Positions 32,582 to 42,678 of a stretch of DNA of 64,000 nt are shown here, in pieces; position 1 is the stretch's first letter; the number at the start of each line of letters is the position of its first letter. Under the pieces are notes generated by a model. The model ran no database searches and was not told the origin of the DNA. It saw nothing but the letters and a program-made list of their open reading frames with translations. Location of the stretch: positions 105,208 through 169,207 of the forward strand of contig QCBY01000002.1 in NCBI GenBank assembly GCA_003279005.1, in the 5' to 3' direction. The stretch is from Prochlorococcus sp. AG-347-J22 (GTDB taxonomy: Bacteria; Cyanobacteriota; Cyanobacteriia; PCC-6307; Cyanobiaceae). The position numbers and the translations under genes are program-made.

Positions 32582-33768
32582 CGAATACAAATTGAATTTA
32601 TTTTAGTTTTTTTATTCTCAAATTTACTAAAAACCAACCATTTAAAATCTCCTAAACAGATTGGATCAACAAGTCTCAACAAGGCTTCTCTTCTTGAAAG
32701 AGCCTTGGAAACATCATTTTTTAATTCATTCTGAATTTGAAAAAGTCGCTCTGCTAAACCAAGTGACAAAAGTGCCTCGCCCTGTTTGACTACTCCAACA
32801 GTTTCAAAACCTAGATTTTCCGAATCAAAAACTAATGTTTCAATACAAATATGAGAAGTTAAATCACAATTTCCTGGATATGCAAAAAAATTCTCAACAA
32901 TTCTTTGGTTTTTATAAGAAATTAATGTCCCATCATTATTAGTTAATGAATAATACCTTTTAGCTTCTTTAGCGTAGTCAATTATTAGTAAAATTCCATT
33001 ATTAATTTTTTCATATATAGCCTTTAACCAATTTTTATTATCTATATGCCATTCAGTAGTCCATCTTTCTGGAGCATACTTTGGAGGAATATGAATATCT
33101 AACTTTTCCTTAGCAAAAGCTATACTTTTTTCTAATTCTTTTGTAATTGAAATTTCTTTAAAGATTAATCTACCTGTTTCATTATCTATAGAAACACCTT
33201 GACGATGGATTTTACCATTTAAATTTATTATTCTTTCTACTGGTAAAGCATCAAGTACCTCATTCGCCAAAATTACTACATTTAAACTTTTATCTTCCAA
33301 CTCTTTTAAATTACTCCATGAGATGTCAAAGCCCAATTTTAAATATTTTTCTAATTTCATTTGCTGTTTTTTTATCATTCCTTCATTGGGTTCGATAATA
33401 ATAAAACAAACTTTTTTTAATATTTTTTTATTGTTGACCGATAAATACTTAAGGAAAGCACTCATAAAGCTTCCATCCCCAGACCCAAACTCCAGAAAAC
33501 ATAATTTTTCGTCAAAATTTAATTTGCTTTTTATTTGAATCAACCATTCTTCAATCTGTTTTGACAATAAAAAAGCAAAGTCATCAGACATAGATGATGA
33601 TGTAACAAAATCGCCCCTTGATCCTAAATTAGCTTTACCACTTCCATAGTATCCATTGATGGGGTCATTCAAAACTAAATCCATATAGTCATAAAAACTT
33701 ATAGTTCCTCCTTTTTTTATTATTTTTTTTATTAACCATTCTGAATTATTCGCGGGTAGGCTTTTCAT
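32578..33768 (-). CDS. MidA/NDUFAF7-type SAM methyltransferase
   Basis: A 396-residue protein with [22 protein letters not shown] at about 34-58 and the SAM motif [15 protein letters not shown] near 92-106, then [15 protein letters not shown] (post-I/II) and [14 protein letters not shown]. It belongs to the DUF185/MidA family; the mitochondrial NDUFAF7 member methylates an Arg of complex I and helps its assembly. In a cyanobacterium the target may be the NDH-1 complex, which is inference. It converges on aroB with overlapping stops. Confidence 0.85.
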   Translation of the reverse strand: MKSLPANNSEWLIKKIIKKGGTISFYDYMDLVLNDPINGYYGSGKANLGSRGDFVTSSSMSDDFAFLLSKQIEEWLIQIKSKLNFDEKLCFLEFGSGDGSFMSAFLKYLSVNNKKILKKVCFIIIEPNEGMIKKQQMKLEKYLKLGFDISWSNLKELEDKSLNVVILANEVLDALPVERIINLNGKIHRQGVSIDNETGRLIFKEISITKELEKSIAFAKEKLDIHIPPKYAPERWTTEWHIDNKNWLKAIYEKINNGILLIIDYAKEAKRYYSLTNNDGTLISYKNQRIVENFFAYPGNCDLTSHICIETLVFDSENLGFETVGVVKQGEALLSLGLAERLFQIQNELKNDVSKALSRREALLRLVDPICLGDFKWLVFSKFENKKTKINSICIR

Positions 33769-33799
33769 CGGCGAAAATATATATAGAAAAGGAATTCTT

Positions 33800-34597
33800 A
33801 TGCTCTCAAAGATTAACTATTTCTTAGGAATATTTCTATCTCTGTTAATTTTAATTTTTAATGAACCTTCTTTAGCTATAAACAATCCAAATCTTTTGCC
33901 AGAAGAAAAAACACCTGTTATTGATTTAGCCAAAACGCTTAGTCCTAATCAAAAACTATCCCTTGAAGAAAATCTTAAAAAATTTGAAAAAGAGAGTGGT
34001 TGGAAGATTAAATATTTATCTCAATTCGAAAGCGCTCCCGGTATTGCTATAAAAGATTATTGGGATTTAGATGAGACAAGCTTACTAGTAATTGCAGATC
34101 CTAGAGGGGGGAATTTATTAAATTTTAATGTTGGTGAAGCATTTTTCGCTTTTATGCCAAGATTATTTTGGGTGGAACTTCAAACGAGATTCGGAAATCA
34201 ATATTATGTAAAAGATCATGGAGAAGATGGAGCTGTTTTAGATGCAATTAATTCAGTAAAAATTTGCCTCAACAGAGGAGGGTGCCAAGTAGTTCCCGGA
34301 TTACCTAAAGAACAATATGTATGGACTTTGTGTACTTCTATTTTGGGAGGATTAGTTGCAGGTTTTGCTGCGGCTCCAAGGAAAAAGGATCAAATCATAT
34401 CAATAGGATTTTTAGCCCTTCTTTCTCCTTTGTGGGGAATGCTATTCGGCATTTTTGGTTTAGCGCCAATAATCTCAAGAACAAGTGAAATAATTCCTTT
34501 ATTTAAAAATGGACTCGCTTTTACTGCCGCAGCAATTGCAGGATATCTTTTATCCCAAACTTTATTTTCTAGATATGAGATACCTAAAAAGAGTTAG
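33800..34597 (+). CDS. TPM-domain (Psb32-like) membrane protein
   Basis: A 265-residue protein: signal/anchor helix (MLSKINYFLGIFLSLLILIF), TPM domain from about 40-150 (PVIDLAKTLSPNQKLSLEENLKKFEKESGWKIKYL, SLLVIADPRGGNLLNFNVGEAF), and two or three C-terminal helices (LGGLVAGFAAAP, GFLALLSPLWGMLFGIFGLAPI, NGLAFTAAAIAGYLLSQTLF). TPM proteins of cyanobacteria and plants (Psb32/TLP18.3) act in photosystem II repair; the membrane tail distinguishes this one. It is divergent from the MidA-like gene across about 30 bases. Confidence 0.78.
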   Translation: MLSKINYFLGIFLSLLILIFNEPSLAINNPNLLPEEKTPVIDLAKTLSPNQKLSLEENLKKFEKESGWKIKYLSQFESAPGIAIKDYWDLDETSLLVIADPRGGNLLNFNVGEAFFAFMPRLFWVELQTRFGNQYYVKDHGEDGAVLDAINSVKICLNRGGCQVVPGLPKEQYVWTLCTSILGGLVAGFAAAPRKKDQIISIGFLALLSPLWGMLFGIFGLAPIISRTSEIIPLFKNGLAFTAAAIAGYLLSQTLFSRYEIPKKS

Positions 34598-34619
34598 AAA
34601 AATCTTATTAAAACCTTAT

Positions 34620-35507
34620 TCAAAAAAGAATTTCTTCTTCACATTTCTCACCTAAAACTGAATACCATCGGTGAGAAACATGTTTTAGTTTATTCTCCTC
34701 AAACTCAACCCATGAAAAATTTACTAATATCTCACCCTTTGTATTGGTTTTATATCTTGGAACAATTGCTGAATTCAAATAAGCTGTACCTTCTTTATCA
34801 ATTTTGAACATTTTTCTAAACCCTTGATTTCTTTTCAGACGATTATGCATATGCCCAAAAATAACAATATCTATTTTTCTTGTTTTTTGTATTTCTGAAA
34901 TTGAAACAGCCAAATCTCGATCACCCCAATCACAGGAAGGTGCCTTCCAATCCTTACCACAAATACTATTTGATTCTGAACCCAAGCCAGAAGGACCTGC
35001 GTGAGACATAAAAATAAGGGGTAACTCTTTAATATTTTTTTCTGAGCTTTTAAGGATTTTATTAACTGACTCTGCTTCGCTTATGGGTCCATAAACAGAC
35101 TTCACTTCTTTTGAAAGATAATAACCACCTCCTGAACTACAAGGTCTAGCACTTAAAATATTTAATTGATTATTAAAAACATTTAAATCCCAAGCACAAT
35201 ATTTTTCGCGCAACACACGAATTTGTTTTAAAAGAGTCTCTCCTGATGGATCTTTACCTCGATCATGATTTCCCAGTATCACAAAAGCAGGAATATTTAT
35301 TAGATTAATCTTCTTTATTATTTTGATATTACCATCTGAAATATCCCCAACAAATAGAACAATATCTGGTTTTATAATCGACAAAATGCCTATATCCAAC
35401 TCAGACCATTGACCGTGACAGTCACCAACGATAGCAATTTTTAAATTTGTCAGAATTTTTTTATTTAAGTCATATAATCTATTAAGTGACATTGTAAATC
35501 CTGACAA
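34620..35507 (-). CDS. TIGR04168-type metallophosphoesterase
   Basis: A 295-residue calcineurin-like phosphoesterase: VGDCHGQWSELD (metal ligands), FVGDISDG, LGNHDRGKDPSG, FMSHAGPSGLG and IFGHMHNRL are all present. The order and the long GGGYYLSKEVKSVYGP loop fit the cyanobacterial/plant TIGR04168 family, of unknown substrate. It is divergent from nadA, about 50 bases apart. Confidence 0.85.
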   Translation of the reverse strand: MSGFTMSLNRLYDLNKKILTNLKIAIVGDCHGQWSELDIGILSIIKPDIVLFVGDISDGNIKIIKKINLINIPAFVILGNHDRGKDPSGETLLKQIRVLREKYCAWDLNVFNNQLNILSARPCSSGGGYYLSKEVKSVYGPISEAESVNKILKSSEKNIKELPLIFMSHAGPSGLGSESNSICGKDWKAPSCDWGDRDLAVSISEIQKTRKIDIVIFGHMHNRLKRNQGFRKMFKIDKEGTAYLNSAIVPRYKTNTKGEILVNFSWVEFEENKLKHVSHRWYSVLGEKCEEEILF

Positions 35508-35554
35508 GTATAACTTCTACTGCAAAACAGAAATCTATTCAAAATGAAAAAGAA

Positions 35555-36469
35555 TTGATTTCTGAAATTAAGGAGCGTTGCTTAAAAGCAAATGCGATAA
35601 TTCTTGCGCATTATTATCAAGCACCAGAAATTCAAGATATTGCTGATTTTATCGGGGATTCATTAGATCTATCAAGGAAAGCAGCAAATAATGATGCAGA
35701 TATAATTATTTTTTGTGGTGTACATTTTATGGCAGAAACTGCGAAAATACTTAGTCCAAATAAAACAGTCTTATTACCCGATATTGATGCAGGTTGTTCA
35801 TTGGCAAATGATTGTCCTGCTGATGAGTTCCAAAAATTTAGAGACAAAAATCCAGATCATTTTGTTGTAAGTTATATAAATTGCACTGCAGAAGTTAAAG
35901 CTCAAAGTGATTTAATATGCACTAGTAGCAATGCCGTTTCTTTAATAAAAAAAATACCTAAAGATAAAAAGATAATATTTGCACCAGATCAAAATCTTGG
36001 TCGATGGGTCCAAAAAAACTCAGGTAGACAACTTAAACTTTGGCCAGGAAGCTGTATTGTACATGAAACCTTTAGTGAAGAAGCTTTATTAAGATTAAAG
36101 TATAAAAACCCTAAAGGAAAGGTGATAGCTCATCCTGAATGTAGTCATAATTTGCTAGTTCTGTCAGACTTTATTGGTTCAACAAGTAAGTTGCTAGATT
36201 TTGTTAAGAATGATCATTCTGATACTTATATGGTTTTAACTGAACCAGGGATAATTCATCAAATGAAAAAGAAAGAACCTAATAAAAAATTTATTGAGGT
36301 GCCCGATATTGAGGGATGTAAATGCAATGAATGTCCATACATGAAATTGAACACATTAGAAAAGATTTTAAATTGTTTAAAAAATAATTCCCCATCAATT
36401 GATTTAGATCCTGAAATAATTAAAAAAGCTTACATACCTATAAAACGAATGCTTGATATGAGCATCTAA
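35555..36469 (+). CDS. nadA: Quinolinate synthase NadA
   Basis: At least 304 residues from the TTG used in the track; the frame stays open upstream to about 35496 with no ATG or GTG, so the true start may be a rare codon there (the N-terminus is uncertain). Family motifs: AHYYQAPEIQDIADFIGDSL, GVHFMAETAKIL, DIDAGCSLANDCPA, CTSSNAV, WPGSCIVHETF, HPECSHN, EGCKCNECPYMKL. It condenses iminoaspartate with DHAP to quinolinate in NAD synthesis and holds a [4Fe-4S] cluster. Its stop overlaps the convergent ctpA stop. Confidence 0.93.
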   Translation: MISEIKERCLKANAIILAHYYQAPEIQDIADFIGDSLDLSRKAANNDADIIIFCGVHFMAETAKILSPNKTVLLPDIDAGCSLANDCPADEFQKFRDKNPDHFVVSYINCTAEVKAQSDLICTSSNAVSLIKKIPKDKKIIFAPDQNLGRWVQKNSGRQLKLWPGSCIVHETFSEEALLRLKYKNPKGKVIAHPECSHNLLVLSDFIGSTSKLLDFVKNDHSDTYMVLTEPGIIHQMKKKEPNKKFIEVPDIEGCKCNECPYMKLNTLEKILNCLKNNSPSIDLDPEIIKKAYIPIKRMLDMSI

Positions 36470-37800
36470 TTTAAAGAATAAACGAGATTATTATCTTTTG
36501 TTTTCAAAAATGATGATAAATTCGCAGAATTCGGATCAAACATACCTATTAAATTAGTTCTTTTAATAATTTTAATAAGTTCTTTTTCTCCAGATCTATA
36601 TTGCCTATCTCTTCTAGTACCAATATCTCTCGGAAGGATTGGATTTGTATTCATTCTGACTTCTATGTCAGGAGTAATTCCAAACTTATTTATATCTGTT
36701 CCATTTGGAGTAAGGTATTTAGCGACTGTAACTGTCAAACCTGAGCCATCAACCAAGGTTCTCATAGACTGAACAAGGCCTTTACCAAAAGTTTTCATCC
36801 CAACTAATTTCCCTCTTTTATTATCTCTTATTGCTCCAGAAACTATTTCACTTGCACTGGCGGAACCTTCATTTACGAGGACAACTAGAGGTTTTTTTGT
36901 TAGAGCATTACCATTACCTCTTTTTACTTCTCTCAAACCATCTTTAGTTAATGTACTAACTATTACACCTTTATCAATAAAATGACGAGAAATATCAATG
37001 CTTGATTCTAATAATCCCCCTGGATTACTTCTTAAATCAAGAACATATCCAGAAACTTTTTTTATTTCTAATTCTTTTAAAGTATTCTTCATTTCTCTTG
37101 ATGCATTCGCATTAAATTGCTTTATTCTCATATAACCGATTAAAAACCCGTCTTTGGTCTGATTTATTTTGCTTGTAACCGTTTTTATTTCTATCTTTTC
37201 TCTTGATAAAGACTTATAAAATGAATAACCATTTCTAGAAATTTCAAGTTTAACTGTCGTGCCTCTTTGACCTCTTATTAATTTAACAGCATCCTCAATA
37301 TTCATTCCTTTAGTAGAGATATTATCAATAGATAAAATTTTATCTCTGGCTTTAATTCCTGCCTCATAAGCAGGAGTACCTTCTATAGGAGAAATAATTA
37401 TTAAATCATCTGACTCTTTATCCTTCATAATTTGAATTCCAACTCCAGTCAATTCTCCTGAAGTATCTATCCTCATTTGATTAAATTCTTTAGGATCTAA
37501 AAATCTTGTATATGGATCATCTAAATTTGAAAGCATACTTCTAATTGCATCGTAAGCCTCATTACTATCTGAATATTTTTTTGCCAAAAAATCTTTTCTA
37601 ACTTTAATCCAATTGGACCTTTCAAATTTACCGTTTGAATCAAGAAAATCCCTATATACGATTTGCCAGACGTGATCAATAACTTCTTTATAGTTATTAT
37701 CTAAAATTGTCGCCTTAACATAATCACTTACCAGTATTCCAGAAAAAGTAGTGGCTAATAAAAAGACATATTGCTTTTTGAATAATTTTTTTATCTTCAA
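36466..37800 (-). CDS. ctpA: C-terminal processing protease CtpA-type
   Basis: A 444-residue S41 peptidase: N-terminal signal/anchor, PDZ domain (about 95-190, including GVGIQIMKDKESDDLIIISPIEGTPAYEAGIKARDKILSID), and the catalytic region with LDLRSNPGGLLESS, NEGSASASEIVSGAIRDN (nucleophile Ser) and KTFGKGLVQS (catalytic Lys). In cyanobacteria CtpA trims the C-terminus of D1 during photosystem II assembly, so the protein is expected in lumen or periplasm. Paralogues exist (CtpB, CtpC), so the exact member is uncertain. Confidence 0.86.
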   Translation of the reverse strand: MKIKKLFKKQYVFLLATTFSGILVSDYVKATILDNNYKEVIDHVWQIVYRDFLDSNGKFERSNWIKVRKDFLAKKYSDSNEAYDAIRSMLSNLDDPYTRFLDPKEFNQMRIDTSGELTGVGIQIMKDKESDDLIIISPIEGTPAYEAGIKARDKILSIDNISTKGMNIEDAVKLIRGQRGTTVKLEISRNGYSFYKSLSREKIEIKTVTSKINQTKDGFLIGYMRIKQFNANASREMKNTLKELEIKKVSGYVLDLRSNPGGLLESSIDISRHFIDKGVIVSTLTKDGLREVKRGNGNALTKKPLVVLVNEGSASASEIVSGAIRDNKRGKLVGMKTFGKGLVQSMRTLVDGSGLTVTVAKYLTPNGTDINKFGITPDIEVRMNTNPILPRDIGTRRDRQYRSGEKELIKIIKRTNLIGMFDPNSANLSSFLKTKDNNLVYSLN

Positions 37801-37856
37801 AGTTCGTTACTAGGCATTAAATCTTTTATCAATCTAATTATAAATTAAAATTATAT

Positions 37857-39074
37857 TTATGGATCAATCCATTTTCCATCATCCTTGATGAGACGAATAA
37901 GTGCATCAACTCCTTCATCCTCAGGTACTCTTTTTATCTCTTCTTTTCTTCTGTAAAGAGCAATTGTTCCTTTACCTTTTCCTACATAACCGTAATCAGC
38001 ATCTGCCATTTCACCTGGGCCATTTACTATACATCCCATTATTGCTATATCTAAACCTGTCAAATGGGAAGTGGCATTCCTCACTTTATCTACAACTTCC
38101 TCAAGGTTAAAAAGAGTTCTCCCACAACTCGGACAACTGATATATTCAACCATTGTTTTTCTTAATCCTAAAGATTGCAAAATTGAATAACAAACTGGAA
38201 TTTCCTTTTCAGGAGCTTCTGTTAGAGAGACCCTAATAGTGTCTCCAAGACCTTCTGCAAGAAGTGTACCAATACCAGCTGTACTCTTAATCCTTCCATA
38301 ATCGCCATCTCCCGCTTCAGTGACTCCCAAATGCAAAGGGTAATTATATCCTTCTGCGTCCAATCTATCTGCAATCATTCTATATGCTGCTAACATCACC
38401 GGTGCTCTTGAAGCCTTCATAGAGATAATGATGTTATGAAAATCAAGCTCATCACAAATTTTGACAAATTCCATAGCAGATTCTGTCATTCCTAAAGGAG
38501 TATCTCCATAAGTAAAAAGCATTCTCTCGGACAAAGAACCATGATTTACTCCAATTCTTAGAGCTTTATTCTCCGACTTCAAAACTTCAACAAGCGGTGT
38601 AAACCTTTTTAAAATTATATTCTTAATAGCCTTAAATTCCTTATCAGTATATTCAGTTCTTGTTGGGTCTGATTTCTCAAAAACAAATAATCCTGGATTA
38701 ATCCTTACTTTATCAACATGTTTTGCAACCTCCATTGCTATTTTCATTCCATTGTGATGAACATCTGCGACTAAGGGGGTATTTATATTATTCTCAATTA
38801 ATTTTTCTTTAATATCTCCAACAGCCTTTGCATGAGCAAGAGAAGGGACGGTAAGTCTTACTATTTCACATCCTGCATCATGGAGTCTTTTAATTGCTAA
38901 ATAAGAATTTTCGACATCCATAGTATCTTCATTTATCATTGATTGAACCCTTACTGGGAAGTCACTCCCAATTCCAATATCTCCAATCATTACTGTTCTA
39001 GTTATCCTTCTCTCAATATGAGTTGAATATCTTTTTGAGAGACTATTCACCTCTTTTGATTGAGTTAATGACAT
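37857..39074 (-). CDS. ispG: IspG (GcpE), HMBPP synthase
   Basis: A 405-residue enzyme of the MEP isoprenoid pathway: [58 protein letters not shown] and the cluster-binding ISCPSCGRT and [16 protein letters not shown]. It converts 2-C-methyl-D-erythritol cyclodiphosphate to HMBPP and needs reduced ferredoxin in cyanobacteria. It lies in line with ctpA downstream, with about 55 bases between. Confidence 0.95.
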   Translation of the reverse strand: MSLTQSKEVNSLSKRYSTHIERRITRTVMIGDIGIGSDFPVRVQSMINEDTMDVENSYLAIKRLHDAGCEIVRLTVPSLAHAKAVGDIKEKLIENNINTPLVADVHHNGMKIAMEVAKHVDKVRINPGLFVFEKSDPTRTEYTDKEFKAIKNIILKRFTPLVEVLKSENKALRIGVNHGSLSERMLFTYGDTPLGMTESAMEFVKICDELDFHNIIISMKASRAPVMLAAYRMIADRLDAEGYNYPLHLGVTEAGDGDYGRIKSTAGIGTLLAEGLGDTIRVSLTEAPEKEIPVCYSILQSLGLRKTMVEYISCPSCGRTLFNLEEVVDKVRNATSHLTGLDIAIMGCIVNGPGEMADADYGYVGKGKGTIALYRRKEEIKRVPEDEGVDALIRLIKDDGKWIDP

Positions 39075-39107
39075 TAAATTCTAGAAATTCAAAAAGTCTT
39101 TCTTAAA

Positions 39108-39611
39108 TTATAAAGCATATAGTTTACTACTTACATTCTTAAGGTCTTTTAAAGTTAGATCATATGGTTTGCCAATCTCTTTTGAGGGAAATCTCAACAA
39201 ATAAGAGGGGTGAAAAATAGAGATAAGTTCTCTCCCATCTTTCTTTACCCATTTTCCTCTTGATTTAGAAATTGGACTCTTTGTTTCTAGAATACATCTC
39301 ATAGCAGTCGAACCAGTTAAGATAATATATTTTGGATCTACAATTTTAATTTGTTGCAATAACCAAGGTTTATGAATATTTATTTCTTTATTAGTCGGCT
39401 TTCTATTTTTTGTAGGACGACATTTAATTACATTGCAAAAATATACATCCTTTTGAAAGTCGATTCCTGCTTTCGTTAATAATTCATCCAATAATTTTCC
39501 TGATTTACCAACATAAGGTTCTCCCCACAAGTCTTCTTGAGCCCCAGGTGCTTCTCCAATTATTAATAAATTTGCAAATACATTACCTCTGCTAATGACT
39601 AACCTTTTCAA
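39108..39611 (-). CDS. Family-4 uracil-DNA glycosylase, without Fe-S ligands
   Basis: A 167-residue UDG-fold protein. The active-site blocks IIGEAPGAQEDLWGEPYVGKSGKLLD, VIKCRPTKNRKPTNKE and IFHPSYLLR are intact. The four cysteines that bind the [4Fe-4S] cluster in family 4 are not: the N-terminal CxxC region is absent (a TAG lies 3 codons upstream of the TTG start, so no longer form is possible), and the usual Cys after the CRPP loop is His (INIHKPWLL). It may be a shortened, cluster-free UDG. About 33 bases downstream of ispG, same strand. Confidence 0.8.
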   Translation of the reverse strand: MKRLVISRGNVFANLLIIGEAPGAQEDLWGEPYVGKSGKLLDELLTKAGIDFQKDVYFCNVIKCRPTKNRKPTNKEINIHKPWLLQQIKIVDPKYIILTGSTAMRCILETKSPISKSRGKWVKKDGRELISIFHPSYLLRFPSKEIGKPYDLTLKDLKNVSSKLYAL

Positions 39612-39850
39612 AGCAAACTAAAGTTGAAACTTGTTAATAATATTAAAACTAAAGATTAAAAAATTAAATAATTACCTTGTAAAAAACAAATAAGAAAATA
39701 AATCCATATTTTAGTTTTTCAAGAAAACAATATGAAAATAATTTAAATTAAGATAATGAACCAAATCAAACCACTATGTGATATTTTTATTTATTCTTAA
39801 TCTAAGATTAAAAAATTTTTCAAATTTATATCTGAAGAAATTTAGAGCAA

Positions 39851-41032
39851 ATGTGTGAAGTAAATTTATCAAAAAGGGCGCTATCAATTGAGCCTTCACT
39901 TACTCTGCAGATCAGTGCTAGAGCTAAACAACTTGCAGCAGAGGGGAAAGATATATGTAATTTAAGTGCAGGAGAACCAGATTTTGATGCCCCTAAAGAA
40001 ATAATAAACTCTACAAGTGAGGCAATATTTAACGGATATACAAAATATGGTCCGGCTGCAGGAGATTTAGAACTTAGAAATGCCATAGCAAAAAAGCTTC
40101 AAACCCAAAACAATTTAGATGTAGACTTTGAAAATATAATGGTGACAAATGGAGCAAAACAGGCTATTTATAATCTTTTTCAAGTCTTATTAAATGATGA
40201 TGACGAAGTTATAATACCCGCTCCATATTGGCTGAGCTATCCTCAAATGGTTAGATTAGCAGGTGGTAAACCTGTCTTCCTTAATTCATCTGCTAAAGAT
40301 GGATTTAAAATAAATATACAAGACTTAAAATCAAAGATTACCTCAAAAACTAAATTTATAATTATTAATTCTCCAAACAATCCAACGGGTAGAGTGATGG
40401 AAAAAGAAGAATTATTACAAATTGCCAGGGTAGTAAGAGAACATAAAAATATTAATATTCTTTCAGATGAAATTTATGAATTAATTCTAAAAAAAGAATT
40501 TCATCATTTAAGTTTATCTTCATTAGCAACTGATCTAAAAGAGAGAATTTTTATAATTAACGGTTTTGCAAAAGGTTGGGCGATGACTGGCTGGAGAGTG
40601 GGTTATTTAGTAGGGCAAAAAGATGTTATAAAAGCATCATCTGCATTACAAAGTCAAAGTACAAGTAATGTTTGTTCTTTTGTTCAAAGAGGGGCACTAG
40701 AGGCTTTAAAAACAAATCAAGAATTTTTCTTAAAAATCAATAGACATTATGACCTAAGAAGAGAAATTCTTTATCAAGGTCTCAAAAATATAGACGGATT
40801 ATTTATACAACCACCTAATGGTGCTTTTTATGCATTTCCTAGATTACCTGATAATTCAATTACCTCTGTGGAATTTTGCAAAAGAGTGTTAGATGATTAT
40901 GGTCTAGTAGTTATTCCTGGAAAACCTTTTGGGGATGATCAATGCTTTAGAATATCTTGTGCCAATGCAAAAGAAGAAATTCTTGATGGTTTATCAAGAT
41001 TAAATAAAGCAATCTTAAATTATTATTTTTAA
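39851..41032 (+). CDS. aspC: Aspartate aminotransferase, class I
   Basis: A 393-residue PLP enzyme: LSAGEPDFDAP near the N-terminus, SPNNPTGRV at 174-182, DEIYE and the Schiff-base lysine in NGFAKGWAMTGWRVGY (Lys241), then RISCANAKEE. It most likely interconverts aspartate and oxaloacetate with 2-oxoglutarate/glutamate, though substrate specificity within the family is broad. Its stop TAA shares its last base with the ATG of phnD (TAATG), so the transporter genes are translationally coupled to it. Confidence 0.88.
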   Translation: MCEVNLSKRALSIEPSLTLQISARAKQLAAEGKDICNLSAGEPDFDAPKEIINSTSEAIFNGYTKYGPAAGDLELRNAIAKKLQTQNNLDVDFENIMVTNGAKQAIYNLFQVLLNDDDEVIIPAPYWLSYPQMVRLAGGKPVFLNSSAKDGFKINIQDLKSKITSKTKFIIINSPNNPTGRVMEKEELLQIARVVREHKNINILSDEIYELILKKEFHHLSLSSLATDLKERIFIINGFAKGWAMTGWRVGYLVGQKDVIKASSALQSQSTSNVCSFVQRGALEALKTNQEFFLKINRHYDLRREILYQGLKNIDGLFIQPPNGAFYAFPRLPDNSITSVEFCKRVLDDYGLVVIPGKPFGDDQCFRISCANAKEEILDGLSRLNKAILNYYF

Positions 41033-41940
41033 TGAAAAAAAAAGAAATATCCTTTTTAAAAAAATTAATTTTATCTTCTATTTTAATACTTTCTACTTTT
41101 TCTGGACCTTTGAATGCTAATAGAAAAGTTTTAAAAGTTGGTGCAATTCCTGATCAAAACCAAGAGATCTTAGATAAAAGATTTAATCTATTATCAAAAG
41201 AATTATCGAAGAGTCTTGATGTAGATGTAAAGTACATTCCAGTTATTAATTATGTTGCAGCGATTACTGGATTTAGAACAAATGATTTGGATCTAGTATG
41301 GTTTGGTGCACTATCAGGAGTTCAGGCAAGGTTACAATCTCCAAATGCTATTGTTATTGCTCAAAGAGATATAGATAAAAAATTTAAAAGTGTTTTTATA
41401 GTAAATAAGAAATTAAAACTCGATCCAATTTCAAATATTAGAGGACTTAACAAACTCAAGAATCTTAGATTTACCTTTGGTTCTGAAAATTCGACTTCTG
41501 GAAGGTTAATGCCAGAATATTTCTTGAATGAGGCTGGTATTGAAATTAAAGACTTTAAAGGTAAAAGAGCAGGCTTTAGTGGTAGTCACGATGCAACAAT
41601 CGTTCTAGTTAACAGTGGAGCCTTTGATGCGGGTGCCTTAAATAAACAAGTATGGGAAAATAATCTTAAAAATAATCCAAAAAGAACAAACAATATAAGC
41701 CTTTTTTGGATAACTCCTGATTATGTTGACTATCATTGGATAGTTCAAGGAAATCTTGACAATAGATTTAGAAAAGGTTTTACTGAAGAACTTAAATCTA
41801 CAATCCTTAATTTAGATATTAAAAAACCAGAACATAAAAAGATATTAGAGATGTTCAACGCTAAAAAGTTTATAGAAGCAAAATCAGAAGATTATAAAAA
41901 TATTGAATTAATTGGGAGGAAATTAAAAAAAATCAGATGA
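41032..41940 (+). CDS. phnD: PhnD-type substrate-binding protein
   Basis: A 302-residue exported protein: basic start and hydrophobic helix (KKLILSSILILSTFSGPLNANR), then LKVGAIPDQNQEILDKRF, FGALSGVQARLQ, FTFGSENSTSGRLMPEYFL and the motif GFSGSHDATIVLVNSGAFDAGAL typical of the phosphonate/phosphite-binding family (PhnD/PtxB-like). It captures phosphonate or phosphite in the periplasm. Starts one base before the aspC stop ends and overlaps phnC by 4 bases. Confidence 0.88.
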   Translation: MKKKEISFLKKLILSSILILSTFSGPLNANRKVLKVGAIPDQNQEILDKRFNLLSKELSKSLDVDVKYIPVINYVAAITGFRTNDLDLVWFGALSGVQARLQSPNAIVIAQRDIDKKFKSVFIVNKKLKLDPISNIRGLNKLKNLRFTFGSENSTSGRLMPEYFLNEAGIEIKDFKGKRAGFSGSHDATIVLVNSGAFDAGALNKQVWENNLKNNPKRTNNISLFWITPDYVDYHWIVQGNLDNRFRKGFTEELKSTILNLDIKKPEHKKILEMFNAKKFIEAKSEDYKNIELIGRKLKKIR

Positions 41941-42674
41941 TCGATATTCTTCTGGAATTAAAAAATGTTAATTATAAATATAAAAATAATCTAATCCTAA
42001 ATAAGATAAATTTACAAATTAATTATGGTGATAAAATTGCCCTATTGGGTAAAAGTGGAGCAGGTAAAACTACCCTTATATCTATTCTTAATGGAACAAT
42101 AAATCCAACCAAAGGTAAAGCTAAATTCTTCAACAGAGATTTTAATAAATTAAGTTTTGAACAAAAAAGTAAGATATCAACTATCTGGCAAGATTTAAGA
42201 TTAATAGAAGAACTTTCAGCTGAACAAAATGTTAATTGCGGACTTCTTGGAAAAGAAAGTTTTTTATTTGCTTTTAAAAATCTTTTAAATATAAGTTCTT
42301 TTAATAAAGCTCATAAATATATGCAAATTTGTAGTCTTAACAAATCTATTTATTCTAAAAATATTAGAAAAATCTCTGGAGGACAAAAACAAAGAGTTGC
42401 GATTGCAAGATCATTAATACAAGAATCAGATATCCTACTAGCTGATGAACCTTTTAATAATTTAGATCCTAAACTAACTTCATACATTAAAAATCTAATA
42501 TTAATTTCAAAAAATAAAAATAAAATAAGAGTACCTAATACAATTTTAATCACTTTACATAGGTTAGATTTATTAGAGGGTTTTAATAGGATTATTGGCA
42601 TGAAAAATGGTGAGATCTTGTTCGATTTAGAGAAAAATAAATTAAAAAACTTTCATTTAAATAAGATCTATTAG
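41937..42674 (+). CDS. phnC: PhnC-type ABC ATPase
   Basis: A 245-residue ABC ATPase: Walker A LLGKSGAGKTTL, Q-loop STIWQDLRLIEELSAEQN, signature ISGGQKQRVAIAR, Walker B ILLADEPFNNLD, H-loop TLHRLD. Overlaps phnD (ATGA) and is followed by phnE after 4 bases. Part of the phosphonate/phosphite importer. Confidence 0.9.
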   Translation: MIDILLELKNVNYKYKNNLILNKINLQINYGDKIALLGKSGAGKTTLISILNGTINPTKGKAKFFNRDFNKLSFEQKSKISTIWQDLRLIEELSAEQNVNCGLLGKESFLFAFKNLLNISSFNKAHKYMQICSLNKSIYSKNIRKISGGQKQRVAIARSLIQESDILLADEPFNNLDPKLTSYIKNLILISKNKNKIRVPNTILITLHRLDLLEGFNRIIGMKNGEILFDLEKNKLKNFHLNKIY

Positions 42675-42678
42675 CTAA

